From assembly GCF_023015885.1 (NCBI RefSeq), contig NZ_JALKBE010000005.1:177444-241443 (forward strand): a stretch of DNA of 64,000 bases, written 5' to 3'. The notes under the pieces are model-generated. The model searched no databases. It saw only the letters and a program-made list of their open reading frames with translations, and had not been told where the DNA came from. This DNA comes from Aliiroseovarius sp. S1123 (GTDB lineage Bacteria; Pseudomonadota; Alphaproteobacteria; Rhodobacterales; Rhodobacteraceae). Position numbers and translations under genes: made by a program. Positions 33,434-41,153 of the stretch are shown here, piece after piece (the stretch's first letter is position 1; each line of letters opens with the position of its first letter).

Positions 33434-33781
33434 GTGGAATATCTTCCGAAAGAGGTGCGCGAGGGGCTGGAAGCGGCGCGCAAGAAAGACCTCAAGAAAA
33501 AAAGCCGTTTGCGCATTCGTGTGAATGAAGAGGTGTTCCCGGTGCTGAAGTTCTGGGAGACAGGATTCGCGCTGGATGCTGAACGTGCGCCGCATCTGCG
33601 CGGGTTGGTGGACCTCTATGACGGGTCGAGGCATCTGTATCAGTGCCTGATCATTGCCTCGGAAGAGGAAGACGGTGAGATGAAGTATGAATTCAAGCGC
33701 AAGGCCGAAGCGCATGACGCCGTGCCGCGGGACTATGCCCGCGAAGACAATGCGCCGGTTGCCCTAATCGAAGGCAAGTAA
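33434..33781 (+). CDS. Conserved small protein, possibly PilZ-like
   Basis: A 115-residue soluble protein. The N-terminus is a basic helix (EGLEAARKKDLKKKSRLRIR), followed by strands: EEVFPVLKFWETGFALDAE, LRGLVDLYDGSRHLYQCLI and an acidic turn before MKYEFKRK. The basic RxRxR followed by a beta-rich segment with a turn is reminiscent of a degenerate PilZ domain, but the DxSxxG motif is not clear, so this is only a suggestion. The GTG at 33434 has GGAGGGG upstream; the ATG at 33401 falls on the predicted -10. A bidirectional terminator follows. Confidence 0.6.
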   Translation: MEYLPKEVREGLEAARKKDLKKKSRLRIRVNEEVFPVLKFWETGFALDAERAPHLRGLVDLYDGSRHLYQCLIIASEEEDGEMKYEFKRKAEAHDAVPRDYAREDNAPVALIEGK

Positions 33782-33795
33782 CTCTGAGTTTCTAA

Positions 33796-33834
33796 CAAAA
33801 GGCCCGTGCTGGAGTGATCCGCGCGGGCCTTTTG
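33796..33834. terminator. Bidirectional rho-independent terminator
   Basis: Fourteen-base arms CAAAAGGCCCGTGC and GCGCGGGCCTTTTG (one wobble) with an 11-base loop between convergent genes; A and T runs on both sides serve both strands. Confidence 0.85.
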
Positions 33835-33838
33835 TGTG

Positions 33839-35011
33839 TCACTGTAAGTCTGCAAAGGCGCGCTGCATGCGGGTGATGGCGTCTTCGACCCGCGCGCCTT
33901 GCGTGGCCAGATTGAAGCGTTGGAAGCCTTCGCCTCCGGCGCCGAATGACGGGCCGGGGCTGACGGCGATTTTGGCGTCGTCGCGAATGCGGGCAATCAC
34001 CTCGTCATGGGTCATGCCAGTACCCGAGAAGTCGACCCAGGCCAGATAGGTCGCTTCAAGCGGCATGGATTTCACGCCGGGGATGGCATTGATCGCGGCG
34101 TCGAACATTTTGCGGTTGCGGTCCAGATGCGCGATCTGGGCGTCTGCCCATTCTGCGCCCTCGGGCGAGTAAGCTGCGGTGATCATCGACACAGCCAACA
34201 TGCCGGGGGCATAGTCCATCTGATAGAGCTTGCCGCGCATCGCGTTGCGCAGTTCATCATCGGGGATGATCATGTTGCCGGTGCGCTGGCCTGCGATGTT
34301 GAAGGTTTTTGAGGCCGCGGTCAGCGTAATCAGACGCGGAAGCGATTCCGGGGCAGCAACGGCGGTCGGGACAAACTTATGGCCCGGATAGACCAGATCC
34401 TGATGGATCTCGTCCGAGACAAGCATAAGGTCATTCTTTTCAGCGAACGCAGCGATGGCTTTCAGCTCGGCTTCTGTCCAGACCCGGCCCGAGGGGTTCT
34501 GCGGCGAGCACCACAGGATCATCTTCTCGTTGCCGGTCAGACGCGACTGTGCGTCCTCCAGATCCAGTTCGTACCGGTCGCCGACAAGTTTCAGCGGACA
34601 TTCGACCACCTTGCGTCCGTTCTTGCCGATCTTCATAGCGAATTCGTGATAAACGGGGGTGAAGATCACAATGCCATCGCCGGGCTCGGTCCACGTCTGA
34701 AGGCACAGAGCAATCGCGTTGCCCAGACCTTGGCTGGACAGAACCCAATCCGGGTTCACGTCCCAATTGTGTCGTGTGCGCATCCACCACGCGACGGCTT
34801 CTTTGTAGGCATCATATTCCCAAGAATAACCGAACACGCCATGCTCGACAGCTTTGCGGGCCGCTTCGATCACGCAGGGCGCGGTTTCATAGTCGCTGTC
34901 CGCTGTCCACATCGCCAGCCCGTCTTCCTGTGATACGCCGAACAGCTGCTCCATCTTGTCCCATTTCGAGGAGTGCGTGCCCCGGCGCTCGGTCATCTTG
35001 TCGAAATTCAT
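33839..35011 (-). CDS. MalY/PatB-family PLP aminotransferase (cystathionine beta-lyase type)
   Basis: A 390-residue fold-type I PLP enzyme. The N-terminus NFDKMTERRGTHSSKWDKM and MWTADSDYETAPCVIEA are typical of MalY/PatB. The lysine forming the PLP aldimine is in TLTAASKTFNIAGQRTGNMI (about residue 236). DEIHQDLVYPGH carries the PLP-pyridine aspartate. Relatives are C-S lyases acting on cystathionine or cysteine and some aminotransferases. ATG 35011 with GGAGACACC upstream. It is divergent from def with about 80 bases between starts. Confidence 0.87.
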   Translation of the reverse strand: MNFDKMTERRGTHSSKWDKMEQLFGVSQEDGLAMWTADSDYETAPCVIEAARKAVEHGVFGYSWEYDAYKEAVAWWMRTRHNWDVNPDWVLSSQGLGNAIALCLQTWTEPGDGIVIFTPVYHEFAMKIGKNGRKVVECPLKLVGDRYELDLEDAQSRLTGNEKMILWCSPQNPSGRVWTEAELKAIAAFAEKNDLMLVSDEIHQDLVYPGHKFVPTAVAAPESLPRLITLTAASKTFNIAGQRTGNMIIPDDELRNAMRGKLYQMDYAPGMLAVSMITAAYSPEGAEWADAQIAHLDRNRKMFDAAINAIPGVKSMPLEATYLAWVDFSGTGMTHDEVIARIRDDAKIAVSPGPSFGAGGEGFQRFNLATQGARVEDAITRMQRAFADLQ

Positions 35012-35093
35012 GGTGTCTCCTTCGGGATGGCATTTTGGGCACGTTAGCGGCTTTGGCGGCGGGTGCAAGCCAGCCATTGCACGAAAGGGGCGC

Positions 35094-35633
35094 ATGTCCT
35101 ACATGCAGCATATGACCATCAAACCGATCCTTATTCACCCCGACCCGCGCCTGAAAAAGGTGGCCGACGCTGTGCCGGACCTGTCCGATGACTTGCGGAC
35201 ATTGGCCGACGATATGCTGGAAACCATGTATGACGCGCCGGGCATCGGTCTGGCGGCGCCCCAGATTGGCATTCTGAAACGTCTGATCGTGCTGGATTGC
35301 GTGCGGGACGAAGACGAACCGCGGCAGCCCTTGATCATGTTCAACCCCGAGGTCATCCAGTCCTCGGACGAGTTGAACGTCTATGAAGAAGGCTGCTTGT
35401 CGATCCCGGATCAATTCGCCGAAGTCACCCGCCCGAAAGAGGTTCGAGTGCAGTGGCTGGATCGCGACGGTAACCTGCAGGAACGCGATTTCGACGGGCT
35501 TTGGGCGACCTGTGTCCAGCACGAGATCGACCACCTGAACGGCAAGTTGTTCATTGATTATCTGAAGCCGCTGAAGCGCCAGATGATCACCCGCAAGATG
35601 CAGAAACTGAAGCGCGAGCTAGCCCGGTCGTGA
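35094..35633 (+). CDS. def: Peptide deformylase
   Basis: A 179-residue metalloenzyme removing the formyl group from new proteins. All three motifs are intact: GIGLAAPQIG (50-59), EGCLSIP (99-105, Cys101 metal ligand) and QHEIDH (His143, catalytic Glu144, His147). The start is uncertain: ATG 35094 is close to AAAGGGG, and ATGs at 35103 and 35112 (MTIKPILIHP, the usual start for the family) are possible. It leads the overlapping def / def-like / fmt operon. Confidence 0.95.
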   Translation: MSYMQHMTIKPILIHPDPRLKKVADAVPDLSDDLRTLADDMLETMYDAPGIGLAAPQIGILKRLIVLDCVRDEDEPRQPLIMFNPEVIQSSDELNVYEEGCLSIPDQFAEVTRPKEVRVQWLDRDGNLQERDFDGLWATCVQHEIDHLNGKLFIDYLKPLKRQMITRKMQKLKRELARS

Positions 35634-36127
35634 CCCACCGCCCCTATGTGAAATACCCGCATAAAAGCCTGCGCACGGCGGCTGAACCGGTCGAGGCCGT
35701 GACGGATGACATTCGCGCCATCTGGGACGAGATGATCTTTGCGATGGATTCGATGCCCGGTGTTGGACTGGCGGCACCTCAGTTGGGGATCATGCTGCGC
35801 TTGGCGGTTGTGGATGCGTCGGACGAACGCGGGCAGGCGGTGCGCATGGCGAACCCCGAAATCCTGCACGCCTCGACCCAATCGCGTGAACACGAAGAAG
35901 CCAGCCCGAACCTGCCCGGCGTCTCTGCCGTGATCAGCCGCCCGCGCGCCGTGACCGTGCGGTTCCTGAACGAGGCGGGCGAGGTCGAGGAGCGCGATTT
36001 CGTGAACATCTGGGCCACTTCGGTACAGCACCAGATCGATCACCTGAACGGCAAGATGTACGTCGATCACCTGTCGAAGGTGAAGCGCGACATGCTGGTG
36101 AAAAAGGCAAGGAAGCTGAGCCGATGA
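35630..36127 (+). CDS. Degenerate peptide deformylase paralogue (likely inactive)
   Basis: A 165-residue PDF-fold protein between def and fmt. Motif 1 is normal ([10 protein letters not shown], 44-53), but motif 2 reads EEASPNLPG, placing Ser92 where the metal-binding Cys should be, and motif 3 reads QHQIDH, with Gln135 instead of the catalytic Glu. Both zinc/iron histidines (134, 138) remain. By known PDF chemistry these changes should abolish ordinary deformylation, so it may be a regulator, chaperone-like partner or an enzyme of different chemistry. GTGA overlap with def and ATGA overlap with fmt show tight coupling. Confidence 0.88.
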   Translation: MTHRPYVKYPHKSLRTAAEPVEAVTDDIRAIWDEMIFAMDSMPGVGLAAPQLGIMLRLAVVDASDERGQAVRMANPEILHASTQSREHEEASPNLPGVSAVISRPRAVTVRFLNEAGEVEERDFVNIWATSVQHQIDHLNGKMYVDHLSKVKRDMLVKKARKLSR

Positions 36128-37023
36128 GACTGGTCTTCATGGGCTCGCCCGACTTTTCCGTTCCGGTGCTGGAAGCGCTGGTCGAGGCCGGGCATGACAT
36201 CGCCGCCGTTTATTGCCAGCCGCCTCGTCCCGCTGGGCGCGGCAAGAAAGACCGCCCCGGTCCGGTCCATGCGCGGGCGTTGGAGCTGGGGTTGGAGGTG
36301 CGTCACCCTGTGTCCTTAAAGGGTGCCGAGGAACAGCAAGCCTTTGCCGATCTGAACGCGGATGCTGCGGTTGTCGTCGCCTATGGCCTGATCCTGCCGC
36401 AAGCCATTCTGGATGCGCCAACGCATGGCTGCCTGAACATCCATGCCTCGCTTCTGCCGCGCTGGCGGGGGGCCGCGCCCATTCACCGTGCGATCATGGC
36501 GGGCGATGCCGAAACTGGCATTTGCATCATGCAGATGGAGGCCGGTCTGGATACGGGCCCCGTCCTGCTGCGCGAAGCGACACCCATCGGGGCCGAGGAA
36601 ACCACGGCCCTGTTGCATGATCGTCTGGCGACGATGGGATCACGAATGATCGTGGACGCTCTGGCGCGGTTGGACGATCTGACCCCCGAGGCGCAGCCTG
36701 AGGACGGCGTGACCTATGCCGCGAAAATCGACAAGGCCGAGGCGCGGGTGGATTGGACCCGGCCCGCAGTCGGCGTGGATCGCCTGATCCGTGGCCTGTC
36801 CCCGTTCCCCGGCGCGAAATGCGATATGGCGGGCGAGCAGGTGAAGCTTTTGGCCTCGCGTCTGGTGGATGGAAACGGCACACCCGGACAGGTTCTGGAC
36901 GGGCTGACCATCGCTTGCGGAGACGGCGCCGTGCAGATCCTGCGTGCCCAACGTCCCGGCAAACGCGCGATGGAGGCCGAAGACTTCCTGCGCGGCTTTG
37001 ACATGCCCGATCAGGTCGGTTGA
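36124..37023 (+). CDS. fmt: Methionyl-tRNA formyltransferase
   Basis: A 299-residue enzyme that formylates initiator Met-tRNA with 10-formyl-THF. Signature stretches are [39 protein letters not shown] with the catalytic Asn-His pair, [15 protein letters not shown], and the C-terminal tRNA-binding domain with [14 protein letters not shown]. Slightly shorter than E. coli Fmt but complete. Third gene of the def operon; the functional pairing with deformylase is well known. Confidence 0.95.
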   Translation: MRLVFMGSPDFSVPVLEALVEAGHDIAAVYCQPPRPAGRGKKDRPGPVHARALELGLEVRHPVSLKGAEEQQAFADLNADAAVVVAYGLILPQAILDAPTHGCLNIHASLLPRWRGAAPIHRAIMAGDAETGICIMQMEAGLDTGPVLLREATPIGAEETTALLHDRLATMGSRMIVDALARLDDLTPEAQPEDGVTYAAKIDKAEARVDWTRPAVGVDRLIRGLSPFPGAKCDMAGEQVKLLASRLVDGNGTPGQVLDGLTIACGDGAVQILRAQRPGKRAMEAEDFLRGFDMPDQVG

Positions 37024-37061
37024 ACCTTTCAATCCGCACGCTCTGACCCCATATTGATCAC

Positions 37062-37301
37062 ATGTCGATTATATTTTTGATCATCGTTGGTGCTGCTGCG
37101 GGTTTTCTGGCCACGCGCATCATGGACGTGCGCACGGATGTCCCCACGACAATCGCCATTGGTGTGGGCGGGGCGTTGATCAGCGGTCTTCTGATGCGTG
37201 CTTTGATGATGGTTGGCAGCATTGCCTTCGGAGCAATCGGAGCCGTGCTGGGGGCCATTCTGCTGATCTGGCTGTGGCAGAGATACTCGGGCCGCAGCTA
37301 G
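37062..37301 (+). CDS. Small membrane protein of the GlsB/YeaQ/YmgE type
   Basis: A 79-residue protein with three hydrophobic helices and many glycines: IIFLIIVGAAAGFLATRIM, TIAIGVGGALISGLLMRAL and FGAIGAVLGAILLIWLW. This is the pattern of the transglycosylase-associated / YeaQ family, small inner-membrane proteins of unclear role, often stress-induced. No ribosome site is clear. It faces the convergent rnhA gene. Confidence 0.65.
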   Translation: MSIIFLIIVGAAAGFLATRIMDVRTDVPTTIAIGVGGALISGLLMRALMMVGSIAFGAIGAVLGAILLIWLWQRYSGRS

Positions 37302-37311
37302 GCAGAAAGTC

Positions 37312-37764
37312 TTAGCTCTTGAAGGGCGCCATGCCTGCCCGCGCCAGTTCGTCTGCGCGTTCGTTTTCCGGATGGCCTGCGTGGCCCTTCACCCACTCCC
37401 ACGTCACGTGATGGCGCGCTTGGGCTTCGTCCAGACGCTGCCAAAGCTCGGCATTCTTCACGGGCTTCTTGGCAGCGGTTCTCCAGCCGTTGCGCTTCCA
37501 GCCGTGGATCCAACCAGTCACGCCGTTCTTCACATACTGGCTGTCGGTAATGACGGTGATCGCGCAGGGCTTGCCCAAAGTCTCAAGCGCCATGATGGCG
37601 GCCATAAGCTCCATCTGGTTGTTGGTGGTCAGCGCCTCGCCACCCTTCAACTCGCGCTCCTTGACGACGGCATTCCCTTCCTTAGCCTGCAAAAGCGTGC
37701 CCCAGCCGCCGGGGCCGGGGTTGCCGGAACAGGCGCCGTCGGTATAGGCGAAAAATTCAGCCAT
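37312..37764 (-). CDS. rnhA: Ribonuclease HI
   Basis: A 150-residue enzyme that cuts RNA in RNA-DNA hybrids. The four acidic metal ligands are in [18 protein letters not shown] (Asp9), [13 protein letters not shown] (Glu), [12 protein letters not shown] (Asp) and [11 protein letters not shown] (Asp). The basic handle GWKRNGWRT is present. Normal length. Downstream of the SAM methyltransferase gene on the same strand by 18 bases. Confidence 0.96.
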   Translation of the reverse strand: MAEFFAYTDGACSGNPGPGGWGTLLQAKEGNAVVKERELKGGEALTTNNQMELMAAIMALETLGKPCAITVITDSQYVKNGVTGWIHGWKRNGWRTAAKKPVKNAELWQRLDEAQARHHVTWEWVKGHAGHPENERADELARAGMAPFKS

Positions 37765-37782
37765 GAGTGTGTTCCTTTCGCC

Positions 37783-38370
37783 TTAGCTGTGCGCGTGCAG
37801 GACAATCCAGTTGGATGAACGGCCATCCAGCCCAGTGCCCTTGCCCAGAATGCGGGTGATGAGTGTAAAGCCTGCCGAGGTCAACAGCTCTTCCAGCTCA
37901 TCCTGTTGGTAATAGGTGTAAAACCGCCCCAGATCATCGCGGGCATCGCCCATGCCCAGTTTGACGCCGATGTGCAGGATGCCCTTCGATTTCAGCAGCT
38001 TGTGAAGCCGGGTCAGCATGACGGGCATCTCGGCACGTGGTAGGTGGAGCAGGCTGAAATTTGCAAAGACCCCGTCATAGAGGGCGTGCCCGTCGATCTG
38101 GTGAAACAGAGCCTGTCGCGCAGGAACGCCGTGATCGCGGGCGCGTTTCACCATCGCGGTGGAGCCGTCCGTGGCATCCACAGTCAGTCCGTGGTTCATC
38201 ATCTGTTTTGCGGTCAGGCCGGGACCACAGCCTAGGTCCAAAACATGCGCGTGTGGGGGCAGTTCCGCGATGAAACCGTCCAGCCCCGGTGTGTCCTTGA
38301 TCGCGACCCGCGCCTCGTATTCGGCGGCTTGGGCGTCATAGACGTCAAGGGTCTGGCGATCTTCTGACAT
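37783..38370 (-). CDS. Class I SAM-dependent methyltransferase
   Basis: A 195-residue Rossmann methyltransferase: VLDLGCGPGLTAKQM (motif I, about residue 42), TVDATDGSTAMVKRA (motif II), YDGVFANFSLLHLPRAEMP (motif III/post) and KGILHIGVKLGMGDARDDLG. This profile fits small-molecule or tellurite-type methyltransferases. The substrate is not known. It is between rnhA and ispH on the minus strand, six bases from ispH. Confidence 0.82.
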   Translation of the reverse strand: MSEDRQTLDVYDAQAAEYEARVAIKDTPGLDGFIAELPPHAHVLDLGCGPGLTAKQMMNHGLTVDATDGSTAMVKRARDHGVPARQALFHQIDGHALYDGVFANFSLLHLPRAEMPVMLTRLHKLLKSKGILHIGVKLGMGDARDDLGRFYTYYQQDELEELLTSAGFTLITRILGKGTGLDGRSSNWIVLHAHS

Positions 38371-38376
38371 GAAGGG

Positions 38377-39327
38377 TCAGGCTGGCACACGCAGCACGCG
38401 CGGCACTTTGAATTCGATGTTTTCCTGCGCGGTTTCGACCAGTTCCACGGTCACGTCATAGCGGTCGCGGAAGGCGTCGATCACCTCGTCCACCAACACT
38501 TGCGGGGCGGATGCGCCTGCAGTCAGCCCGACCGTGCGGATGCCTTCAAGCGAGCGCCAATCGATCTCGGACGCGCGCTGCACCAGCATGGAATAGTCGC
38601 AGCCATTGGCGCGCGCGACCTCGACCAAGCGGCGCGAGTTCGAGCTGTTGGGCGCACCGATCACCATAACCGCATCCGATTGCGGCGCGATGGCTTTGAC
38701 GGCGTGCTGACGGTTGGTGGTGGCGTAGCAGATGTCTTCTTTGTGCGGGCCAACAATGGCGGGGAAACGCTCGCGCAGGGCGGCGACAATACCGGCGGTG
38801 TCGTCCACGGACAGGGTGGTCTGGGTGATATAGGCCAGCTGTTCTGGATCGCGCGGTTCCAGCGTGGCGACATCCTCGGCGGTTTCGACCAGCAGGACTT
38901 CTCCGTCGGGCAGTTGGCCCATCGTGCCGACCGTTTCCGGGTGGCCTTCGTGGCCGATCATGACCATTTGCAATCCATTGTCGTGATGACGCTCGGCCTC
39001 GATATGGACTTTCGAGACAAGCGGACAGGTGGCATCGACATAGACCATTTCGCGACGCGAGGCTTCTGCAGGGACGGATTTCGCAACGCCGTGGGCCGAG
39101 AAGATCACCGGGCGATCAGTGGGGCATTCGTCCAGCTCTTCAACGAACACGGCACCCTTTGCGCGCAGCCCATCCACAACGAATTTGTTGTGCACAATCT
39201 CGTGCCGCACATAGATCGGGGCCCCCCATTTCTCGATCGCCATTTCGACGATCTTGATGGCGCGATCCACACCAGCACAAAAGCCGTTGGGGGCTGCAAG
39301 ATATAGGGTCAGGGCGGGTTTTGTCAT
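38377..39327 (-). CDS. ispH: 4-hydroxy-3-methylbut-2-enyl diphosphate reductase
   Basis: A 316-residue [4Fe-4S] enzyme that performs the last step of the MEP pathway, giving IPP and DMAPP. The three cluster cysteines are Cys17 ([11 protein letters not shown]), Cys101 (DATCPLVSK) and Cys200 ([12 protein letters not shown]); [15 protein letters not shown] and [16 protein letters not shown] supply substrate residues. Start ATG with GGAGGACGCC upstream. Head of the ispH-methyltransferase-rnhA minus-strand group. Confidence 0.96.
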   Translation of the reverse strand: MTKPALTLYLAAPNGFCAGVDRAIKIVEMAIEKWGAPIYVRHEIVHNKFVVDGLRAKGAVFVEELDECPTDRPVIFSAHGVAKSVPAEASRREMVYVDATCPLVSKVHIEAERHHDNGLQMVMIGHEGHPETVGTMGQLPDGEVLLVETAEDVATLEPRDPEQLAYITQTTLSVDDTAGIVAALRERFPAIVGPHKEDICYATTNRQHAVKAIAPQSDAVMVIGAPNSSNSRRLVEVARANGCDYSMLVQRASEIDWRSLEGIRTVGLTAGASAPQVLVDEVIDAFRDRYDVTVELVETAQENIEFKVPRVLRVPA

Positions 39328-39397
39328 GGCGTCCTCCGATCTGGGTCAGAGGTAAGGGTTTTCACGCGGGTCGTCCAGAGCCGCCCCCAAAAGGAAA

Positions 39398-39423
39398 CAG
39401 GCCGGAGCGTCTGCCCCGGCCTG
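39398..39423 (-). terminator. Rho-independent terminator of the NYN gene
   Basis: Arms CAGGCCGG and CCGGCCTG with a 10-base loop; read on the minus strand the stem is followed by TTTCCTTTT. Confidence 0.75.
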
Positions 39424-39433
39424 CCCATTCAGA

Positions 39434-39991
39434 TCAATCGCGGTCTTCGGGACCATCAAATTCGCGCGGCGGGCGGCCGATCACGTCTTTCAGCTCTTCC
39501 AGCTCGATGAAGTTGTCAGCCTGGCGGCGCAGTTCATCGGCGATCATTGGCGGCTGGCTGCGGATGGTCGAAACCACCGACACACGCACGCCTTTACGCT
39601 GAAGTGCGGCCACCAGCGGGCGGAAGTCGCCGTCGCCCGAGAACAGAACCGCGTGGTCGATGTGGTCGGCAAGCTCAAGAGCATCGACCGTCAGTTCGAT
39701 GTCCATGTTGCCTTTGACTTTCCGGCGGCCCATGGAATCGGTGTATTCCTTGGCTGGCTTCGTCACCATCGAGAAGCCATTATAGTGGAGCCAGTCCACC
39801 AGGGGGCGAATGGGTGAGTATTCGTCGTTTTCCAGAAGTGCTGTGTAGTAGAATGCACGTAGCAGCTTGCCGCGGCGCATGAATTCTTGTCTGAGCAGCT
39901 TGTAATCGATGTCAAACCCGAGCGACTTAGCCGCTGCATAAAGGTTAGAGCCATCGATGAAGAGTGCGAGTCGCTCGTCGCGATAGAACAT
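39434..39991 (-). CDS. NYN-domain protein (LabA-like)
   Basis: A 185-residue protein of the PIN-like NYN nuclease superfamily. The acidic residues sit in ALFIDGSNLYAAAKSLG, GNMDIELTVDALELA and VLFSGDGDFRPLVAALQRKG. The GVRVSVVSTIRS stretch and the tail NFIELEELKDVIGRPP match the LabA/DUF88 group. Probably an RNA-processing enzyme; targets unknown. AAGGA precedes the ATG. Divergent from folK across an A+T-rich 102-base gap. Confidence 0.88.
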   Translation of the reverse strand: MFYRDERLALFIDGSNLYAAAKSLGFDIDYKLLRQEFMRRGKLLRAFYYTALLENDEYSPIRPLVDWLHYNGFSMVTKPAKEYTDSMGRRKVKGNMDIELTVDALELADHIDHAVLFSGDGDFRPLVAALQRKGVRVSVVSTIRSQPPMIADELRRQADNFIELEELKDVIGRPPREFDGPEDRD

Positions 39992-40093
39992 TAATTATTC
40001 CTTTCCAATTAACTTCGCCGAGCAATTCCGTGAGTGGTAGGATTAAAATCACTTAACGAAGAAACATGTGACGTAATCTAGGGAACACACGCT

Positions 40094-40690
40094 GTGCCGC
40101 AAGCTAAAAATCAACAAAAAGTCTATACAAAGGCATGGGTTCTGCTTGGAAGTAACGCCACTTTCGCTCTCAAAGAATCGGCGAAGCTGGTGCGAGATGC
40201 GCTGGGTTGCTTTTCCGAGCGCGGTTTAAGAATCACCTCCTTAAGTCGCTATTATAGCACAGCTTGTTTTCCAGCGGGTGCCGGGCCGGATTTCATCAAT
40301 GTTGCAGCAGAGTTAGAGGTGGATGAACCCGCGGAAGTCGTGCTGCAGAAATTGCATGACATCGAGCATGAGTTCGGGCGCGAGCGGCCCTCGCGCTGGG
40401 CGCAGCGCACGTTGGATATTGATCTGATCGCCTATGGGGATTGCATCACCCCGGACCGCGAGACGTTCGAACATTGGATGAATCTGCCGCTGGATGAGCA
40501 GATGAAACATGCCCCGGATCAGCTGATTTTGCCTCATCCGCGGGTTCAGGATCGCGGGTTCGCATTGATTCCTCTGTCTGACGTTGCGCCGGACTGGCGC
40601 CATCCGGTTTTAGGCAAATCCATCAAAGAGATGGCAGACGCTCTGTCGGAAGAGGCAAAAAAAGAGGTTTCGCCCTTTGAAATGGGCTGA
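40094..40690 (+). CDS. folK: 2-amino-4-hydroxy-6-hydroxymethyldihydropteridine pyrophosphokinase
   Basis: A 198-residue folate biosynthesis enzyme that transfers pyrophosphate from ATP to hydroxymethyl-dihydropterin. WVLLGSNATFALKESAKLV, FINVAAELEVDEPAEVVLQ, GRERPSRWAQRTLDIDLIAY and ILPHPRVQDRGFALIPL are all family landmarks. GTG start at 40094. About 20 residues longer than E. coli FolK at the ends. The gene upstream is divergent; rpoZ follows with its own promoter. Confidence 0.93.
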   Translation: MPQAKNQQKVYTKAWVLLGSNATFALKESAKLVRDALGCFSERGLRITSLSRYYSTACFPAGAGPDFINVAAELEVDEPAEVVLQKLHDIEHEFGRERPSRWAQRTLDIDLIAYGDCITPDRETFEHWMNLPLDEQMKHAPDQLILPHPRVQDRGFALIPLSDVAPDWRHPVLGKSIKEMADALSEEAKKEVSPFEMG

Positions 40691-40706
40691 TAAGGGGCGT
40701 TTCTGC

Positions 40707-40735
40707 TTGTCATTGCCAGTTCAGCGGCATAGATA
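40707..40735 (+). promoter_or_regulatory. rpoZ promoter
   Basis: TTGTCA (40707-40712), 17 bases, TAGATA (40730-40735), 36 bases before the rpoZ ATG. Good sigma70-type match. Confidence 0.6.
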
Positions 40736-40771
40736 GGCGTTTCACATCCCCTTGCAAGGAATGGAGCGGAC

Positions 40772-41128
40772 ATGGCCCGTGTGACGGTTGAAGATTGCGT
40801 TGATAAAGTGCCGAACCGGTTTGATCTGGTAATGCTGGCATCGCATCGCGCGCGTGAAATTTCGGCAGGTGCCGAGATCACTGTGGATCGCGACAACGAC
40901 AAGAACCCCGTTGTGGCTCTGCGCGAAATTGCGGACGAAACCCAGACGGCGGACGAACTGCGCGAGCGCATGATCGAGGATCACCAGACTCAGATCGAGG
41001 TGGACGAGCCCGAAGAAGACAGCATGGCGCTGCTTATGGGTGCTGAAGCCGCTGACAAGCCTGCTGACGACGACATGTCGGAAGAAAAGCTGCTGCGCGC
41101 GCTGATGGAAGCGCAAGGCCAAGGCTGA
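40772..41128 (+). CDS. rpoZ: RNA polymerase omega subunit
   Basis: A 118-residue protein. [32 protein letters not shown] at the N-terminus (shown in parts: [14 protein letters not shown] and HRAREI) is the omega signature that wraps the beta' C-terminus. The rest is acidic and variable, with length usual for alphaproteobacteria. It precedes rel by 25 bases; the pairing of rpoZ with a (p)ppGpp enzyme is widespread and makes functional sense because omega forms part of a ppGpp site. Confidence 0.95.
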   Translation: MARVTVEDCVDKVPNRFDLVMLASHRAREISAGAEITVDRDNDKNPVVALREIADETQTADELRERMIEDHQTQIEVDEPEEDSMALLMGAEAADKPADDDMSEEKLLRALMEAQGQG

Positions 41129-41153
41129 TCGAAAGCGAACGGAGGCGTCACGA

